A stretch of 64,000 bases of DNA from Blastocatellia bacterium (GTDB lineage Bacteria; Acidobacteriota; Blastocatellia; HR10; J050), in the NCBI GenBank assembly GCA_026985075.1, contig JALSQX010000102.1, forward strand, positions 37,019-101,018, read 5' to 3'. Position 1 is the first letter of the stretch, and the number at the start of each line of letters is the position of its first letter. The notes beneath the pieces are model-generated. The model saw only the letters and a list, made by a program, of their open reading frames with translations. It ran no database searches and was not told the DNA's origin. This document shows positions 28,876-38,445 of this stretch, one piece after another. The translations under genes were made by a program, and so were the position numbers.

Positions 28876-30557
28876 CCCGTTATCTACTGGCCGCTGAAGC
28901 TGATCAAATCCAAGACCTTATTTTTCGGGCTTCGCGCCTGAGAGAAGTCGTTGGGGGGAGTCAACTGCTCTCACGCTTCTGTAAGGAGGGTGCTGTAGAA
29001 TTATTAAAAAAGCACGGCGGCAATCCCGATCAAGACATCATCATCAATGATGGAGGGGCATTTCGCATATTGTTTGAAGCGCCTGACGACAGCCAGGCGA
29101 AAAATAAAGCCGAGAAATTCGGGAACGACCTGGCGGAACTCTATCGCCGTGTGACAGGGGGGAATTTGACTGTTGCTGAACCTGTTCCTTACAACGGTGA
29201 TTTCCGAGCGGCGAGTCAGCAAGCACAGGAAAAGCTCCGCGATGCCAAAAATCGCGGCGATGTTCCAGCAACAGCCGTTCATCTGCCATATCTGGCTTTC
29301 TGCGCCTCGTGCGGGATTACTATTGCCGTTAGACGACATAAGCGCCACCGTGATGAACGCGAAAACTATTATTGCGATTCTTGTCTGAGAAAGGAGAAAG
29401 AGCGGGACGCCGAAGTTGAGAAACTAAAGGAGGAAAGCAATAAAGGTGGATTTCTCGGATTGTTCTATGAGGCTGTTTCGTCAGCGTGTGAGAGTGAAGA
29501 TCTGACAAATGTTCCTGAAGTTCCTCCCCAGGATGCCGACGATATTGCTGTCTTTGACCTGACCGGACGCCGCTATGTCGCATATTTACTTGCCGACGGT
29601 AATGGGATGGGAGCGTGGTTCAGTGCTTGCCTTGACGAACAGTCAATGAAATCCCTCTCCTCAGCGTTGCCGGAGACATTACGCACCAGCTTGGCGGCGT
29701 CTTGTCCTGCTTTGTTTCGCCAAATCGAGAAAAAGAACAAAAAGCAAATCCTGCCCGTGCTGCCACTCATCCTTGGCGGCGATGACTTGTTTGCACTGCT
29801 TCCCGCTCCCTGGGCGATTGACTTTGCCGCCCGCTTCTGCCGTGAATATGAAAAGCAGATGAAAGAGAAACTTAGCGAGTTAAACCTGCTCGAGGGTGAT
29901 AATGTCCCGACGATTACCGCTGCCGTCGTCATCTGCAAAGCGAATTATCCACACATGCTGGCTCACAGATTGGGAGAGGAGCTTCTTGAGGAGGGCAAGC
30001 AACTGGCCAGAGGACGGGAGGCGCATCCGGACACTAATAAACGTGCTCGCGTGTCTGTACTTAACTTTGCTCTTGTTACCGGAAATGAAGTTGGCCGTCC
30101 AGTCACTGAGGAATCAGCTCGCTACCGTCCAGCGGCGTGTCCATACTTCGTAACCCACAATATCAGAGGCGGATTGAAAGATGCTGGGATTTCGGTGCGA
30201 TGGCTCCTCCAGCATCGCTTTCACCTCTCTAAACTTCCGGGCAAGCGGCGAGCCGAATTCGAGAGGCTTTATGACGATATCACATCGGTCGAGAGCGAAG
30301 ACGAGTTAAAGGAACAATGGAGACCGCGCTGGGAGGCGTTGCTGAACCGCATCAGGCGTACCGACGCGCAGATAGGCGATGCTGTGGAGGAAGCACTCAA
30401 GGAATTGGGCGAAGGAACGAAGCCCGAACTGGCTTACTGGAAACCCTTCGACCGCTGGCCGGGGAAAGGATTCTGGGGACATGGCTTCCCGGACCTGTTA
30501 ACCATTTGGGACTACGCTTATGATCTGGACAAAGACGCGAGTGAATATGAGGAGTAA
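28872..30557 (+). CDS. cas10: Cas10, type III signature protein without HD domain
   Basis: 561 residues; GGAGG precedes the ATG. It begins directly with the first palm-like domain (RASRLREVVGGSQLLSRF near residue 15), so the N-terminal HD nuclease of many Cas10 proteins is absent. A zinc site follows (CASC and CDSC, about 140-175). The second palm holds the cyclase motif G302-G-D-D305 in LILGGDDLFALLP. A helical domain 4 closes the protein. The GGDD motif predicts synthesis of cyclic oligoadenylates when target RNA is bound. Together with the downstream fusion proteins it fits type III-D2. The next gene starts 5 bp on. Confidence 0.92.
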   Translation: MTRYLLAAEADQIQDLIFRASRLREVVGGSQLLSRFCKEGAVELLKKHGGNPDQDIIINDGGAFRILFEAPDDSQAKNKAEKFGNDLAELYRRVTGGNLTVAEPVPYNGDFRAASQQAQEKLRDAKNRGDVPATAVHLPYLAFCASCGITIAVRRHKRHRDERENYYCDSCLRKEKERDAEVEKLKEESNKGGFLGLFYEAVSSACESEDLTNVPEVPPQDADDIAVFDLTGRRYVAYLLADGNGMGAWFSACLDEQSMKSLSSALPETLRTSLAASCPALFRQIEKKNKKQILPVLPLILGGDDLFALLPAPWAIDFAARFCREYEKQMKEKLSELNLLEGDNVPTITAAVVICKANYPHMLAHRLGEELLEEGKQLARGREAHPDTNKRARVSVLNFALVTGNEVGRPVTEESARYRPAACPYFVTHNIRGGLKDAGISVRWLLQHRFHLSKLPGKRRAEFERLYDDITSVESEDELKEQWRPRWEALLNRIRRTDAQIGDAVEEALKELGEGTKPELAYWKPFDRWPGKGFWGHGFPDLLTIWDYAYDLDKDASEYEE

Positions 30558-30562
30558 GAACC

Positions 30563-32899
30563 ATGCGACTTAACTTCATCCTTACCTTACAGTCTGACTA
30601 TCACATCGGCGCTGGCCATGGACTGGGATCACAGGTTGATTCGGCGCTTCTGCGTGACTCAGATAAAGTACCAGTTCTGCGAGGTTCGACACTTGAAGGC
30701 CTGCTCCGCGATGGGTTATGGCGCCTACTTCAAACGCCGCTCTTTTCGCGAAAACGAAAGTGTCAAGCCTCTGGCCTCACCGACGACAATGCTCCCGCCT
30801 ACTGTGTGACCGAACCATGTCCGATATGTTGCATCTTTGGCACACCTGCTGCACCAAAACCCTGGCGCGTTTCGTCCGCGCGCCCTCTGGGAGCAGAAAA
30901 ACCGCTTTCGAGAAGTGCTCATTGGAGCAGCGGACAAACGGGTGCTCAGATTGCAGCACGGGTGCGCGTGAGCCCGCGAATGCGCCGAGCCGAAGCTCGT
31001 AAGCTGTTCAAGCAGGAGGAAGGAGATAGGCGATTGGAATTCACCTTCACTGTAACCCGACTGGGAAATATGGCTGCGGCGGCCGATGAAGCTTCACTGC
31101 TGGTTGCGGCCGCACGAATGGTGCGGCGCTTCGGGGCAGCCAGACGACGCGGACGGGGGGAAAGCAAGATCCGTTTAGAGTCAGTCGAGGGTTGGCCTAC
31201 GGCTTTGCCAAAAGGAAAAACCTGGCAGGACCATCTCCTCGATCACTTCAGGAAAACATGGCTTGAGAACGGACCATCGAAAGTTTCAGCATCACCCCGT
31301 GCATGGACGACGCCCCAAGCAGCCACCACAGGGCCATTGCGGTTTCGGCTAATCGTTAGATTAGATGAGCCTGTCATCATTGCCAGGCGTGCGGAGGCGG
31401 GGAATATCTTCGAAGGCGGATACGTCATTAGTGGTGCAACGCTCTCAGGTTCACTGGCGGCTGAGGCTGCGGCGCGGTGGGAATTATCGAACCATCAGCT
31501 TTACGAGCATTTTCTCAATATCTTCCGTCGAGGAGATGTCCATTTCTGGCCGCTTTATCCTGCCTTTATTCAGCAGACCTTAGCTTGTCCGACAATTCCC
31601 GCTCCGCACGATTTGCTTGTTTGCAAGATTCACCGAACATTGGATCCCCATCATAATGCCATTAAAAGTTATGCACGAGAAGTCTCTGTTCCTGAAGAAT
31701 GTAGTACGTGTAAATGCCAAATTCCTCTTGTGCAGTTGGGTGGCTTCGTTGCCGTGCGGGATGGCGCTGCATCTGTGACTCCCCAGCAGCGCGAAGAAAT
31801 GCATCCGCGCATCAATCCTCGTACGCAGCGCGTCGCCACTGGTAATCTGTTCGGCTATGTAGCTCTGGAAAGTGGACAATATTTCGTTGGCGAGATCTGG
31901 TGTAAGGACGATCAAGCCTGGCAGGTATTGCAGCAATTCACAGGAGCGGTGAAGGAAAAAGAACCATTCCAACTCCGGCTTGGAAAGGCCACTCGCCGGG
32001 GATATGGTCTGGTGACAGCGTGGCTGGAACGGATTGCCGATTCGTCATCTACTGATCCCTGGCGTGGCAAACCCCTTGAGCAGCGTGTCACAAATCCTTC
32101 TGCCCCCATCACGCTCACGCTTCTCACTGATGCGATTTTGCCGGATGTGTGGGGACGATTCAGACAATCGTTCGATGAAGCGCTAATTGAGGAACTCATT
32201 GGAACGCCAGTCGAAATCATCCGAGTCTTTTGCAAAGCCGGATACGTGGATGGTTTCAATAATCATCTCGGATTGCCGCGCTGGCGGGATATTGCTCTCA
32301 AGGCTGGATCGGCGGTGGGATTTCGTTTGAAAAACACAACGGATCTGACAACACTACAAACAAGGCTAAAAAAGGTCGAAGGGGAGGGCATTGGACTACG
32401 CCGCCATGAAGGTTTCGGCCAAGTGACGTTTAATCATCCTGTTTATGAAGGTGGGGCTGGAGTGGTCGGAACAGAAATGTTTATCCCCAATGAGCTTAGA
32501 TTGGCGTCAGCGCCTACCGCTAGCCCGGCTAAGCAGATCAAGTCCGATTTCGATTTCATCAGGTGCTGGGTAAAGGACCTGCGAGATGAGGGAAAATTCA
32601 ATGAGTCTTATTTTCGTGAACTGAAATGGGACGCCGTTGCACGTTGGTTACACACTGCCGCTGATCGACCAGTTGATGAATTGGTGTCCGAGCTTGATCA
32701 CTTCGGCAAATCGGATATATTGACGACGGTGCCACGCGAAGCGAAGGAACATTTCACCAAGCCAGAAGCAAGAAAGGCTATCGAACATCTCAAGGATTGG
32801 CTGGAGAGAGTTAGGGAACAGTCTGATATGGTGCGTCGGATTGCGATTGAGCTCTTAGCCAACCGAATTGCTGCTTCAGTCGAAAGGAAGGGAGGATAA
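30563..32899 (+). CDS. cas7-5-11: Cas7-Cas5-Cas11 fusion subunit (type III-D2)
   Basis: 778 residues. Residues 1-240 are a Cas7-type RAMP: YHIGAGHGLG, a loop Asp in SQVDSALLRDSD, then VLRGSTLEGLLR and CPICCIFG (zinc and FG motif). A second RAMP part (about 245-650) has IVRLDEPVIIARRAEAG, VISGATLSGSLA and, late, GEGIGLRRHEGFGQV, the G-rich loop of Cas5-like proteins. The last 110 residues (SDFDFIRCWVKDLR onward) are purely helical, as in Cas11. The order and size match the Cas7-5-11 protein described for the Synechocystis III-D2 complex. Gaps of 5 and 2 bp to its neighbours show one operon. Confidence 0.8.
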   Translation: MRLNFILTLQSDYHIGAGHGLGSQVDSALLRDSDKVPVLRGSTLEGLLRDGLWRLLQTPLFSRKRKCQASGLTDDNAPAYCVTEPCPICCIFGTPAAPKPWRVSSARPLGAEKPLSRSAHWSSGQTGAQIAARVRVSPRMRRAEARKLFKQEEGDRRLEFTFTVTRLGNMAAAADEASLLVAAARMVRRFGAARRRGRGESKIRLESVEGWPTALPKGKTWQDHLLDHFRKTWLENGPSKVSASPRAWTTPQAATTGPLRFRLIVRLDEPVIIARRAEAGNIFEGGYVISGATLSGSLAAEAAARWELSNHQLYEHFLNIFRRGDVHFWPLYPAFIQQTLACPTIPAPHDLLVCKIHRTLDPHHNAIKSYAREVSVPEECSTCKCQIPLVQLGGFVAVRDGAASVTPQQREEMHPRINPRTQRVATGNLFGYVALESGQYFVGEIWCKDDQAWQVLQQFTGAVKEKEPFQLRLGKATRRGYGLVTAWLERIADSSSTDPWRGKPLEQRVTNPSAPITLTLLTDAILPDVWGRFRQSFDEALIEELIGTPVEIIRVFCKAGYVDGFNNHLGLPRWRDIALKAGSAVGFRLKNTTDLTTLQTRLKKVEGEGIGLRRHEGFGQVTFNHPVYEGGAGVVGTEMFIPNELRLASAPTASPAKQIKSDFDFIRCWVKDLRDEGKFNESYFRELKWDAVARWLHTAADRPVDELVSELDHFGKSDILTTVPREAKEHFTKPEARKAIEHLKDWLERVREQSDMVRRIAIELLANRIAASVERKGG

Positions 32900-32901
32900 C
32901 T

Positions 32902-34653
32902 ATGCATTATCGAGCCATCTTAGGAAAACTTGTTGCGCGCACGGCTCTCCACATTGGCACGGGCGAAGGCGGAGATGTAACGGATGAGCTGTGTCGACGT
33001 GACGCAGAAGGCAATTACATCATCCCTGGTACGGCAATAGGCGGTGTACTGCGAACCATTGCTACGCGTGTGGCGCCGCGCCTTGGCAGCCCTGTGTGCC
33101 GGGCGTTACTTAGCGAAGATGAATTGAGCCGTCTTTCGGAGAAACAACGAAATCAACCCTGCGGCTGCTGGACTTGTCACCTTTTCGGTGACATCAACCC
33201 GAGCGAGGGAGACACCGAAGAGACAGGTGGACGTGCCTCGCGTTTGTTCGTCGCATGCGCAAAAGCCTGCTTGCCTGAAGGCAAAACAGCTCACATCCGA
33301 GACGGCGTCGGTATTGACCGAGCAAGCCGAGCCGCGGCACGAGCAGCATTAGTTAAATTTGACCTGGAAGTGTTGCCAAAAGGAACTCGGTTTGAACTGC
33401 GGTTGGAGTTGGAGGATACCAATGATGAGGATGAACGTCTGCTTGCTGCAGCTTTGGCTGAATGGCAGGCAGGGAGAGCGTGGTTGGGAGGATGTGTGGC
33501 ACGCGGTCTGGGTGCGTTTGAACTATGCGACGTTAAGCTCATTCAACGGGATCTGTCCGAGGCAAATGCGCTGATAGACTTCCTGAAAGCCGATGCTCCA
33601 TGGGAAGGTGCCAGTGAAGATGCGAACTGGTTAGAGTCGCGATTAAAAAAAGCCAGGGAGAAGGTGCAAAAGGAAGACGTGAGCCACAACGACGTGGCAC
33701 ATTCGTTTGTAACGATACGGTTCGATCTGAAAATTGGAGGACTATTTCTGACCAATGACACCACGGCTGCTGTTCGTAGCGGCTTTGATCACGCCCCCCT
33801 GCTCGACGTGGCAAGCCCAAACGGCATACCTATTCTGACGGGCTCCAGCCTGCGTGGCGTGCTTCGTTCCCACGCTGAACGGATTGCGCGAACCCTGACG
33901 ACACTGGACGCAACCGGTGTCGATGATTTCCTGGCTAAGTGCCCGGCCTGCAATCCGGTTGAATCCGGTGACGAAGGCGCACCTCTGGTTAACTGCGACA
34001 CATTACTCAGAAAGGTGGCCAAGGTCCCCGATGAGCAAGAGATAGTAGATGAGCAGCTTTGCTTTGCTTGTCGTCTTTTTGGCAGCACACGTCGTGGCAG
34101 CCGGCTCATCGTCGAAGATGCCGAGGGTGAGGCAGAGACGTTGCGGAAAGTACTTGATTTCCTGGCGATTGACCGCTTCACGGGTGGTGGCAAGGAAGGG
34201 GCAAAATTTGATGCCCTCGCCTTATGGCGACCTACGTTCAAAGTGCGCCTCCATCTGGAGAATCCAACACATTGGGAATTAGGATGGCTCTCACTGGTAT
34301 TACGCGACCTGGCGGATGAAATGCTCATGGTCGGGTTAGGCTCGGCGAAAGGATTTGGGCGCGCCACGGTTGACTCATTCACTGCACAGATTGGTTTTCT
34401 TAGTGAAGAGGACCGAAAGGAATTGACGGAGGCGCCTGTTTCTGATTCTAAACCAAGTGGGCTTTATGAATCTCTCGAATGGGATTGGCAGAAGTGGCTA
34501 GATGTAGCCCCAAAGTGGATAGAAGCGTTCAATAAGGAACTTAGAAACTTCGAACGAAGAGAGAACTTGCGACCCAAAAAAGATACCTATTTTGAAGGCA
34601 GAATTCCAACGCTTTACGAAAAGGAGGCTTACCGATGCCTGTCAGAACCTTGA
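32902..34653 (+). CDS. cas7-2x: double Cas7 (Cas7-2x) backbone subunit
   Basis: 583 residues with two successive RAMP domains. Domain one: LHIGTGEGGDVTDELCRRD (candidate catalytic Asp), IPGTAIGGVLRT and CGCWTCHLFGD. Domain two from about residue 270: LFLTNDTTAAVRSGFDHAPL, ILTGSSLRGVLRSH, zinc site CPAC plus LCFACRLFGS, and VGLGSAKGFGRATV. Two Cas7 units in one chain is the hallmark of III-D2. These subunits hold the crRNA and cut bound RNA at 6-nt steps in related complexes. The 3' end overlaps the csx19-like gene by 19 bp. Confidence 0.85.
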   Translation: MHYRAILGKLVARTALHIGTGEGGDVTDELCRRDAEGNYIIPGTAIGGVLRTIATRVAPRLGSPVCRALLSEDELSRLSEKQRNQPCGCWTCHLFGDINPSEGDTEETGGRASRLFVACAKACLPEGKTAHIRDGVGIDRASRAAARAALVKFDLEVLPKGTRFELRLELEDTNDEDERLLAAALAEWQAGRAWLGGCVARGLGAFELCDVKLIQRDLSEANALIDFLKADAPWEGASEDANWLESRLKKAREKVQKEDVSHNDVAHSFVTIRFDLKIGGLFLTNDTTAAVRSGFDHAPLLDVASPNGIPILTGSSLRGVLRSHAERIARTLTTLDATGVDDFLAKCPACNPVESGDEGAPLVNCDTLLRKVAKVPDEQEIVDEQLCFACRLFGSTRRGSRLIVEDAEGEAETLRKVLDFLAIDRFTGGGKEGAKFDALALWRPTFKVRLHLENPTHWELGWLSLVLRDLADEMLMVGLGSAKGFGRATVDSFTAQIGFLSEEDRKELTEAPVSDSKPSGLYESLEWDWQKWLDVAPKWIEAFNKELRNFERRENLRPKKDTYFEGRIPTLYEKEAYRCLSEP

Positions 34654-35255
34654 ATTTCAAAGAGGAAGTAGAAGAGCTCGTGGATGATCCGCTCATCAGT
34701 AAAGATGGCGACATCGCCATCCTGGGTGGGGAGTTCAAAGCAAGTGGAGGAAAAACGTTAGAACAGGTTCTGGAAGGATTTCTCAAAAAATGGGATTTTT
34801 CCAGAATGCCTTACCACATCTGGGAATATATGCACCGCATCGAGTTCACCAAGAACCTGCCCGATTCCGAGGAGTACTCTTTGCTCGAACGAGGGCATAT
34901 TTTCGGCTCTGGCGGAGACCTTGACTTACGGCGCGATGGCGAGCGGTTCCTGTGGCGTTTCATCGGTCCGAAGGGAGCACCTCTGCTAAGCGGCTACGGT
35001 GCGAAGGATTTCTGGGCCGAGAACCCTGATGTTCGATTGCGGCAACACAACGAATCCGCCCTTCTCTGGGGAGACTATAAAGAAGCATTCGGCCGTTGGC
35101 AAGAAGACCGCGTGGGTTGGGCGGAGCTGGAGTATCCGATTACCTCTCAGCAAGCCCGTAAGCAGGGAGAGCGAGTTTGGATTCATTACACTATCTTCAC
35201 CGACGGTGGGCAAGTAGCCTTCGTCTGGTGGAAGGAGTTAAAAAGCCATGGCTAA
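34635..35255 (+). CDS. csx19: Csx19-like subunit
   Basis: 206 residues; AAGGAGG lies inside the previous gene just before the ATG. No RAMP, zinc or nuclease motif. The C-terminal half, with a conserved-looking HNESALLWGDY and VWIHYTIFTDGGQVAFVWW, resembles the TIGR03984/Csx19 group that accompanies type III-D effectors. The assignment rests mostly on position: in III-D2 the single small non-Cas7 subunit sits between Cas7-2x and Cas7-insertion, as here. It overlaps both neighbours (19 and 8 bp), so it must be made in step with them. Confidence 0.6.
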   Translation: MPVRTLNFKEEVEELVDDPLISKDGDIAILGGEFKASGGKTLEQVLEGFLKKWDFSRMPYHIWEYMHRIEFTKNLPDSEEYSLLERGHIFGSGGDLDLRRDGERFLWRFIGPKGAPLLSGYGAKDFWAENPDVRLRQHNESALLWGDYKEAFGRWQEDRVGWAELEYPITSQQARKQGERVWIHYTIFTDGGQVAFVWWKELKSHG

Positions 35256-37407
35256 AAAGAAACGGTATAAGGCTAAAAGAAACAAGAAACATTCGCCCAA
35301 AAGTGTCGGCAGTGGTGGAGGTTCCAATTATCGGTTCCTGAATCCTTACAACTTCGTGCGTTTTCTGGGCAAAGGGAGGGATAACCCTAGCGACGCAGGA
35401 GTAACGCTCCTTGGACGCTGTGCTCCCCCGCCACACGACCGATATGTAGGTATTACCGGCAAGATCACCTGCACGCTTAGGACTGTGACACCTCTTTTTA
35501 TTTCCGACTCTGAGGGCATTACTGGGGAAGAGCATAAGACCTACCACTTCTTCCAAATCAATGGACAATATGCCATCCCTGGAACAGCCCTGCGCGGCAT
35601 GGTCCGAAGTGTCTTCGAGGCGGTGACAAATTCATGTATGGCAATATTCGAGGGTGCAAGATTGAGTTATCATCTTGAACCGAGGCTCGCCTTGCAGCTC
35701 GTCCCTGCTCGCGTGGAAAGGAACGGCGATGAATGGCGATTACGCTTGCTCACGGGCACAACTCCATTGAGTGTGGGAAGGCCGCCACAAGGTACTCAAT
35801 ATGCTGCATGGATACATCGTTACTGGCCGCTCAAACCAAGTGGAACATTGCGGCAAGATCCACCACAAAACGACAGAATTAGGCAATTCCAACAGCGAAC
35901 AGCGCGAGGAAAAGAAGTGGGTTTACAAGACCTCAAACATGGGCAGGAGTGCTATGCCCTACTCAAGCTCGTGCAGCATCCGCACCCGCGAATTCAGTTT
36001 TGGGATGTTTTAGCGTTAGATACAAATCCCGGGTGCCTTGAGCAGATGAAACAGGGTAATCAGCGTATAGAAAAAGGTTGGTTGTGTATTACAAACCAGA
36101 ATATCGAACCCAAACATAGCGAGCGATTCTTTTTCCGTGCTGCCGACAACGATGGCCATCCCGAAACAATTGAATTGCCCGAAAAAGTGCGCCGGGAGTA
36201 CGAGGATCTTATCAAGGATTACCAAGAACGGCACCAAAAGGAGATTAAGAAGCGTCGTGACAGAAGCCAACCTCTTGATACCCCTGTCGGCGATGATCCT
36301 GGATTGAGCCGCTTCATCTACACTCCATCCGAAAGGGAACTTCAAGGTGGTGAACTGGTATATGCTATGCTTGAGGGGACGGCTCAGCAGCCTTCGGTGA
36401 AGTTTATTGTTCCGGTATCGGTACCTCGTGTTGCATATGAGAGGACGATCGCTGACTTACTCCTGCCACATCAGAAGGCATGTGATTACTTCAACCAAGA
36501 CGCCGTCTCGATTGCAGATCTTCAACTTTGCCCTGCCTGCCGCGTATTTGGCTGGGTTCACCAGGGGGCTCCCGAGGACCCAAACGTGCGGGTTGCTTAC
36601 GCCGGACGGGTAAGCTTCTCTCACGCCATCTTGCAGGGCGAGCCGAAGAAGCTCGGCGAAGATACACCCCTGGCGATACTCTCATCACCGAAGCCAACAA
36701 CGACGGCATTCTATCTCCTTGGAGCAAACGAACAACCCAATTTTAATGTAACTTATGACACCCAAGGAGCACGCCTCCGTGGTCGCAAGTTCTACCGCCA
36801 CCATGGCACGGCAAATCCCCAGGAGTACAAGCGTGCAGGCGATATACGCGACGGGCAGAATCGAACAGTGAAAGACGTGCTCGATGAGGACAATGAATTC
36901 ACCTTCACAGTCCACTTTGAAAACCTTGCGCCTGTGGAGTTAGGTGCGCTCCTTTGGGCATTAGAGCTTGAGGATGGTATGGTGCATCGGCTCGGCTTTG
37001 CTAAGCCGCTGGGCTTCGGCAGCGTGAAAGTCACAGTAGATACGGTAGAAGTCCTTAATCCGCGGGAGCGTTACGCCTCATTGAGCAATGTAGGCTGGCA
37101 TCCAGTTCAACGGGACGTGTGGGAAGCACAGTGCGTCGAAGCGTTCAAAAGTGCTATGCAGTGGCGCTATAACAAGCCGTTTGAGAAACTGAAGAATGTT
37201 GAAGATCTCAAGGCCTTACTTGGAACTGTGCCCACAATAGCGGTTCATTACCCGCGTCCACCTTATAACGGCACGCCTAATCCCGATCCTGAGGGTAAGC
37301 AGTATGAATGGTTCATAGGCAACAAGAGAAAGAAACTCGCCTTGCCACCTGCGCCCGCTGATACACAGGGCTTTCCGTTACTGAACAAACAGGGACATGA
37401 GTTTTAA
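35248..37407 (+). CDS. cas7-insertion: Cas7 with insertion (TIGR03986-type RAMP)
   Basis: 719 residues. After a basic start (AKKKRYKAKRNKKHSPK) comes FLNPYNFVRF and VTPLFISDSEG, then IPGTALRGMVRSVFEAVTNS, near-diagnostic of the TIGR03986 group. Residues about 180-420 are a charged helical insertion containing VRREYEDLIKDYQERHQKE. The fold resumes with CPACRVFGW and LGFAKPLGFGSV. It is the last subunit of the operon. In the Synechocystis III-D2 complex the matching protein sits at one end of the backbone. It ends 85 bp before the IMPase-like gene. Confidence 0.85.
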   Translation: MAKKKRYKAKRNKKHSPKSVGSGGGSNYRFLNPYNFVRFLGKGRDNPSDAGVTLLGRCAPPPHDRYVGITGKITCTLRTVTPLFISDSEGITGEEHKTYHFFQINGQYAIPGTALRGMVRSVFEAVTNSCMAIFEGARLSYHLEPRLALQLVPARVERNGDEWRLRLLTGTTPLSVGRPPQGTQYAAWIHRYWPLKPSGTLRQDPPQNDRIRQFQQRTARGKEVGLQDLKHGQECYALLKLVQHPHPRIQFWDVLALDTNPGCLEQMKQGNQRIEKGWLCITNQNIEPKHSERFFFRAADNDGHPETIELPEKVRREYEDLIKDYQERHQKEIKKRRDRSQPLDTPVGDDPGLSRFIYTPSERELQGGELVYAMLEGTAQQPSVKFIVPVSVPRVAYERTIADLLLPHQKACDYFNQDAVSIADLQLCPACRVFGWVHQGAPEDPNVRVAYAGRVSFSHAILQGEPKKLGEDTPLAILSSPKPTTTAFYLLGANEQPNFNVTYDTQGARLRGRKFYRHHGTANPQEYKRAGDIRDGQNRTVKDVLDEDNEFTFTVHFENLAPVELGALLWALELEDGMVHRLGFAKPLGFGSVKVTVDTVEVLNPRERYASLSNVGWHPVQRDVWEAQCVEAFKSAMQWRYNKPFEKLKNVEDLKALLGTVPTIAVHYPRPPYNGTPNPDPEGKQYEWFIGNKRKKLALPPAPADTQGFPLLNKQGHEF

Positions 37408-37492
37408 GACTGTTGTGAATATACAGTAGCCTTTGGCAATTTGATGATTGGGATAAGTTGCGGAGACAAAAAGAAGTCGAAGTATGTGAATC

Positions 37493-38404
37493 GTGAACTC
37501 TGATTTCGTACAATATCTCAACCGGCATCTCCGCACGGCCGGGTGGCATGCCGCTGAGATGCGCACGGGCGTAGAGATCAAAACCAAGAAGGCTGCTGGC
37601 AATTTTGTTACCCAGGCCGATAAGAAGCTGGACGTCCTGGTCGGCGCATTGCTGGCGGAAAAAATCCCTGACTGCGCGGACTTCAGTGGAAACAGCGCAC
37701 TGGCCGACGGCCTCATCAGCCAAGAACGCGTCGAGAAGCTTCCACCGGCAACTGCTCTGGCCATCGCCGCTCGTCACCGCGTCTGGTATCTCGATCCCAT
37801 TGACGGGATCGATAATTACGTCAAACAAGATGGCCAGTATGTCGTCTTGCTCGGATTGGTCATTGACCGACAGCCCGTCTACGGCTGGATCTATGCTCCG
37901 GCGCGAGATGAGCTGTACTTCGGAGGACCGGATTCCGGCATTGCGCACCAATTCAGCCACGCAGGTGTGTGGCGACAGGCTGCTTCCACCCAACCAGAAT
38001 TACTCGCTGGAAGCAGACCTACCGACAAAGCTTCTCCACCGGAGCTGCTTCGTCTCATCATGGGCTCGCGCGACCGACGCGCGTATCCAGACCTGGTAGC
38101 GTGTCTTGAGCCTGCCCGATGGGTCAAGGTGGGGAGTCTCGGACTGAAAGTCATGGCCGTTATTCAAGGCGAGGCCGACGCCTATATCCATGTCTCGCAA
38201 CAACTCAAGTTCTGGGATGCGGCGGCGCCAGTAGGGCTGGTTCAGGCTGCAGGACTGACAGTGTGTAACCTGGAGGGTCGTCCGCTCGACTTCACACCCC
38301 ATGCGGAGGCCGTCGGAGAAGAGATCTTTCGCCATCGGCAAACGGTTCTCATCGGGACATCTCAAGGCGTGGCGGAGGTGAGGTGTCGGCTGGACCGGGG
38401 CTGA
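37493..38404 (+). CDS. inositol-monophosphatase/CysQ-like protein with incomplete active site
   Basis: 303 residues from a GTG with a weak ribosome site. The fold is clear: VTQADKKLDVLV, WYLDPIDGIDNYV, GWIYAPARDELYFG and FWDAAAPVGLVQAAG match the IMPase/CysQ family in order. The metal-binding Glu pair (GEE) expected near residue 65 is missing (SGNSALADG there), and the catalytic Thr of DGT is Ile (DGI). Asp residues of the DPID and WDAAA motifs remain. It lies 85 bp after the Cas operon. Possible roles are binding or removing adenylate-type products, or no link to CRISPR at all; none is shown. Confidence 0.7.
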   Translation: MNSDFVQYLNRHLRTAGWHAAEMRTGVEIKTKKAAGNFVTQADKKLDVLVGALLAEKIPDCADFSGNSALADGLISQERVEKLPPATALAIAARHRVWYLDPIDGIDNYVKQDGQYVVLLGLVIDRQPVYGWIYAPARDELYFGGPDSGIAHQFSHAGVWRQAASTQPELLAGSRPTDKASPPELLRLIMGSRDRRAYPDLVACLEPARWVKVGSLGLKVMAVIQGEADAYIHVSQQLKFWDAAAPVGLVQAAGLTVCNLEGRPLDFTPHAEAVGEEIFRHRQTVLIGTSQGVAEVRCRLDRG

Positions 38405-38445
38405 TGTCCCATGGATGCTGCGCTTGGGAGCACAGTGACGGCGGC

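Noticed and set aside
27145..37407. Assignment as type III-B (Cmr)
   Set aside because: The Cas10 start resembles Cmr2, but the multi-domain fusions, the TIGR03986-type RAMP and the Csx19-like subunit fit III-D2, and no separate Cmr1/3/4/5/6 genes are present.
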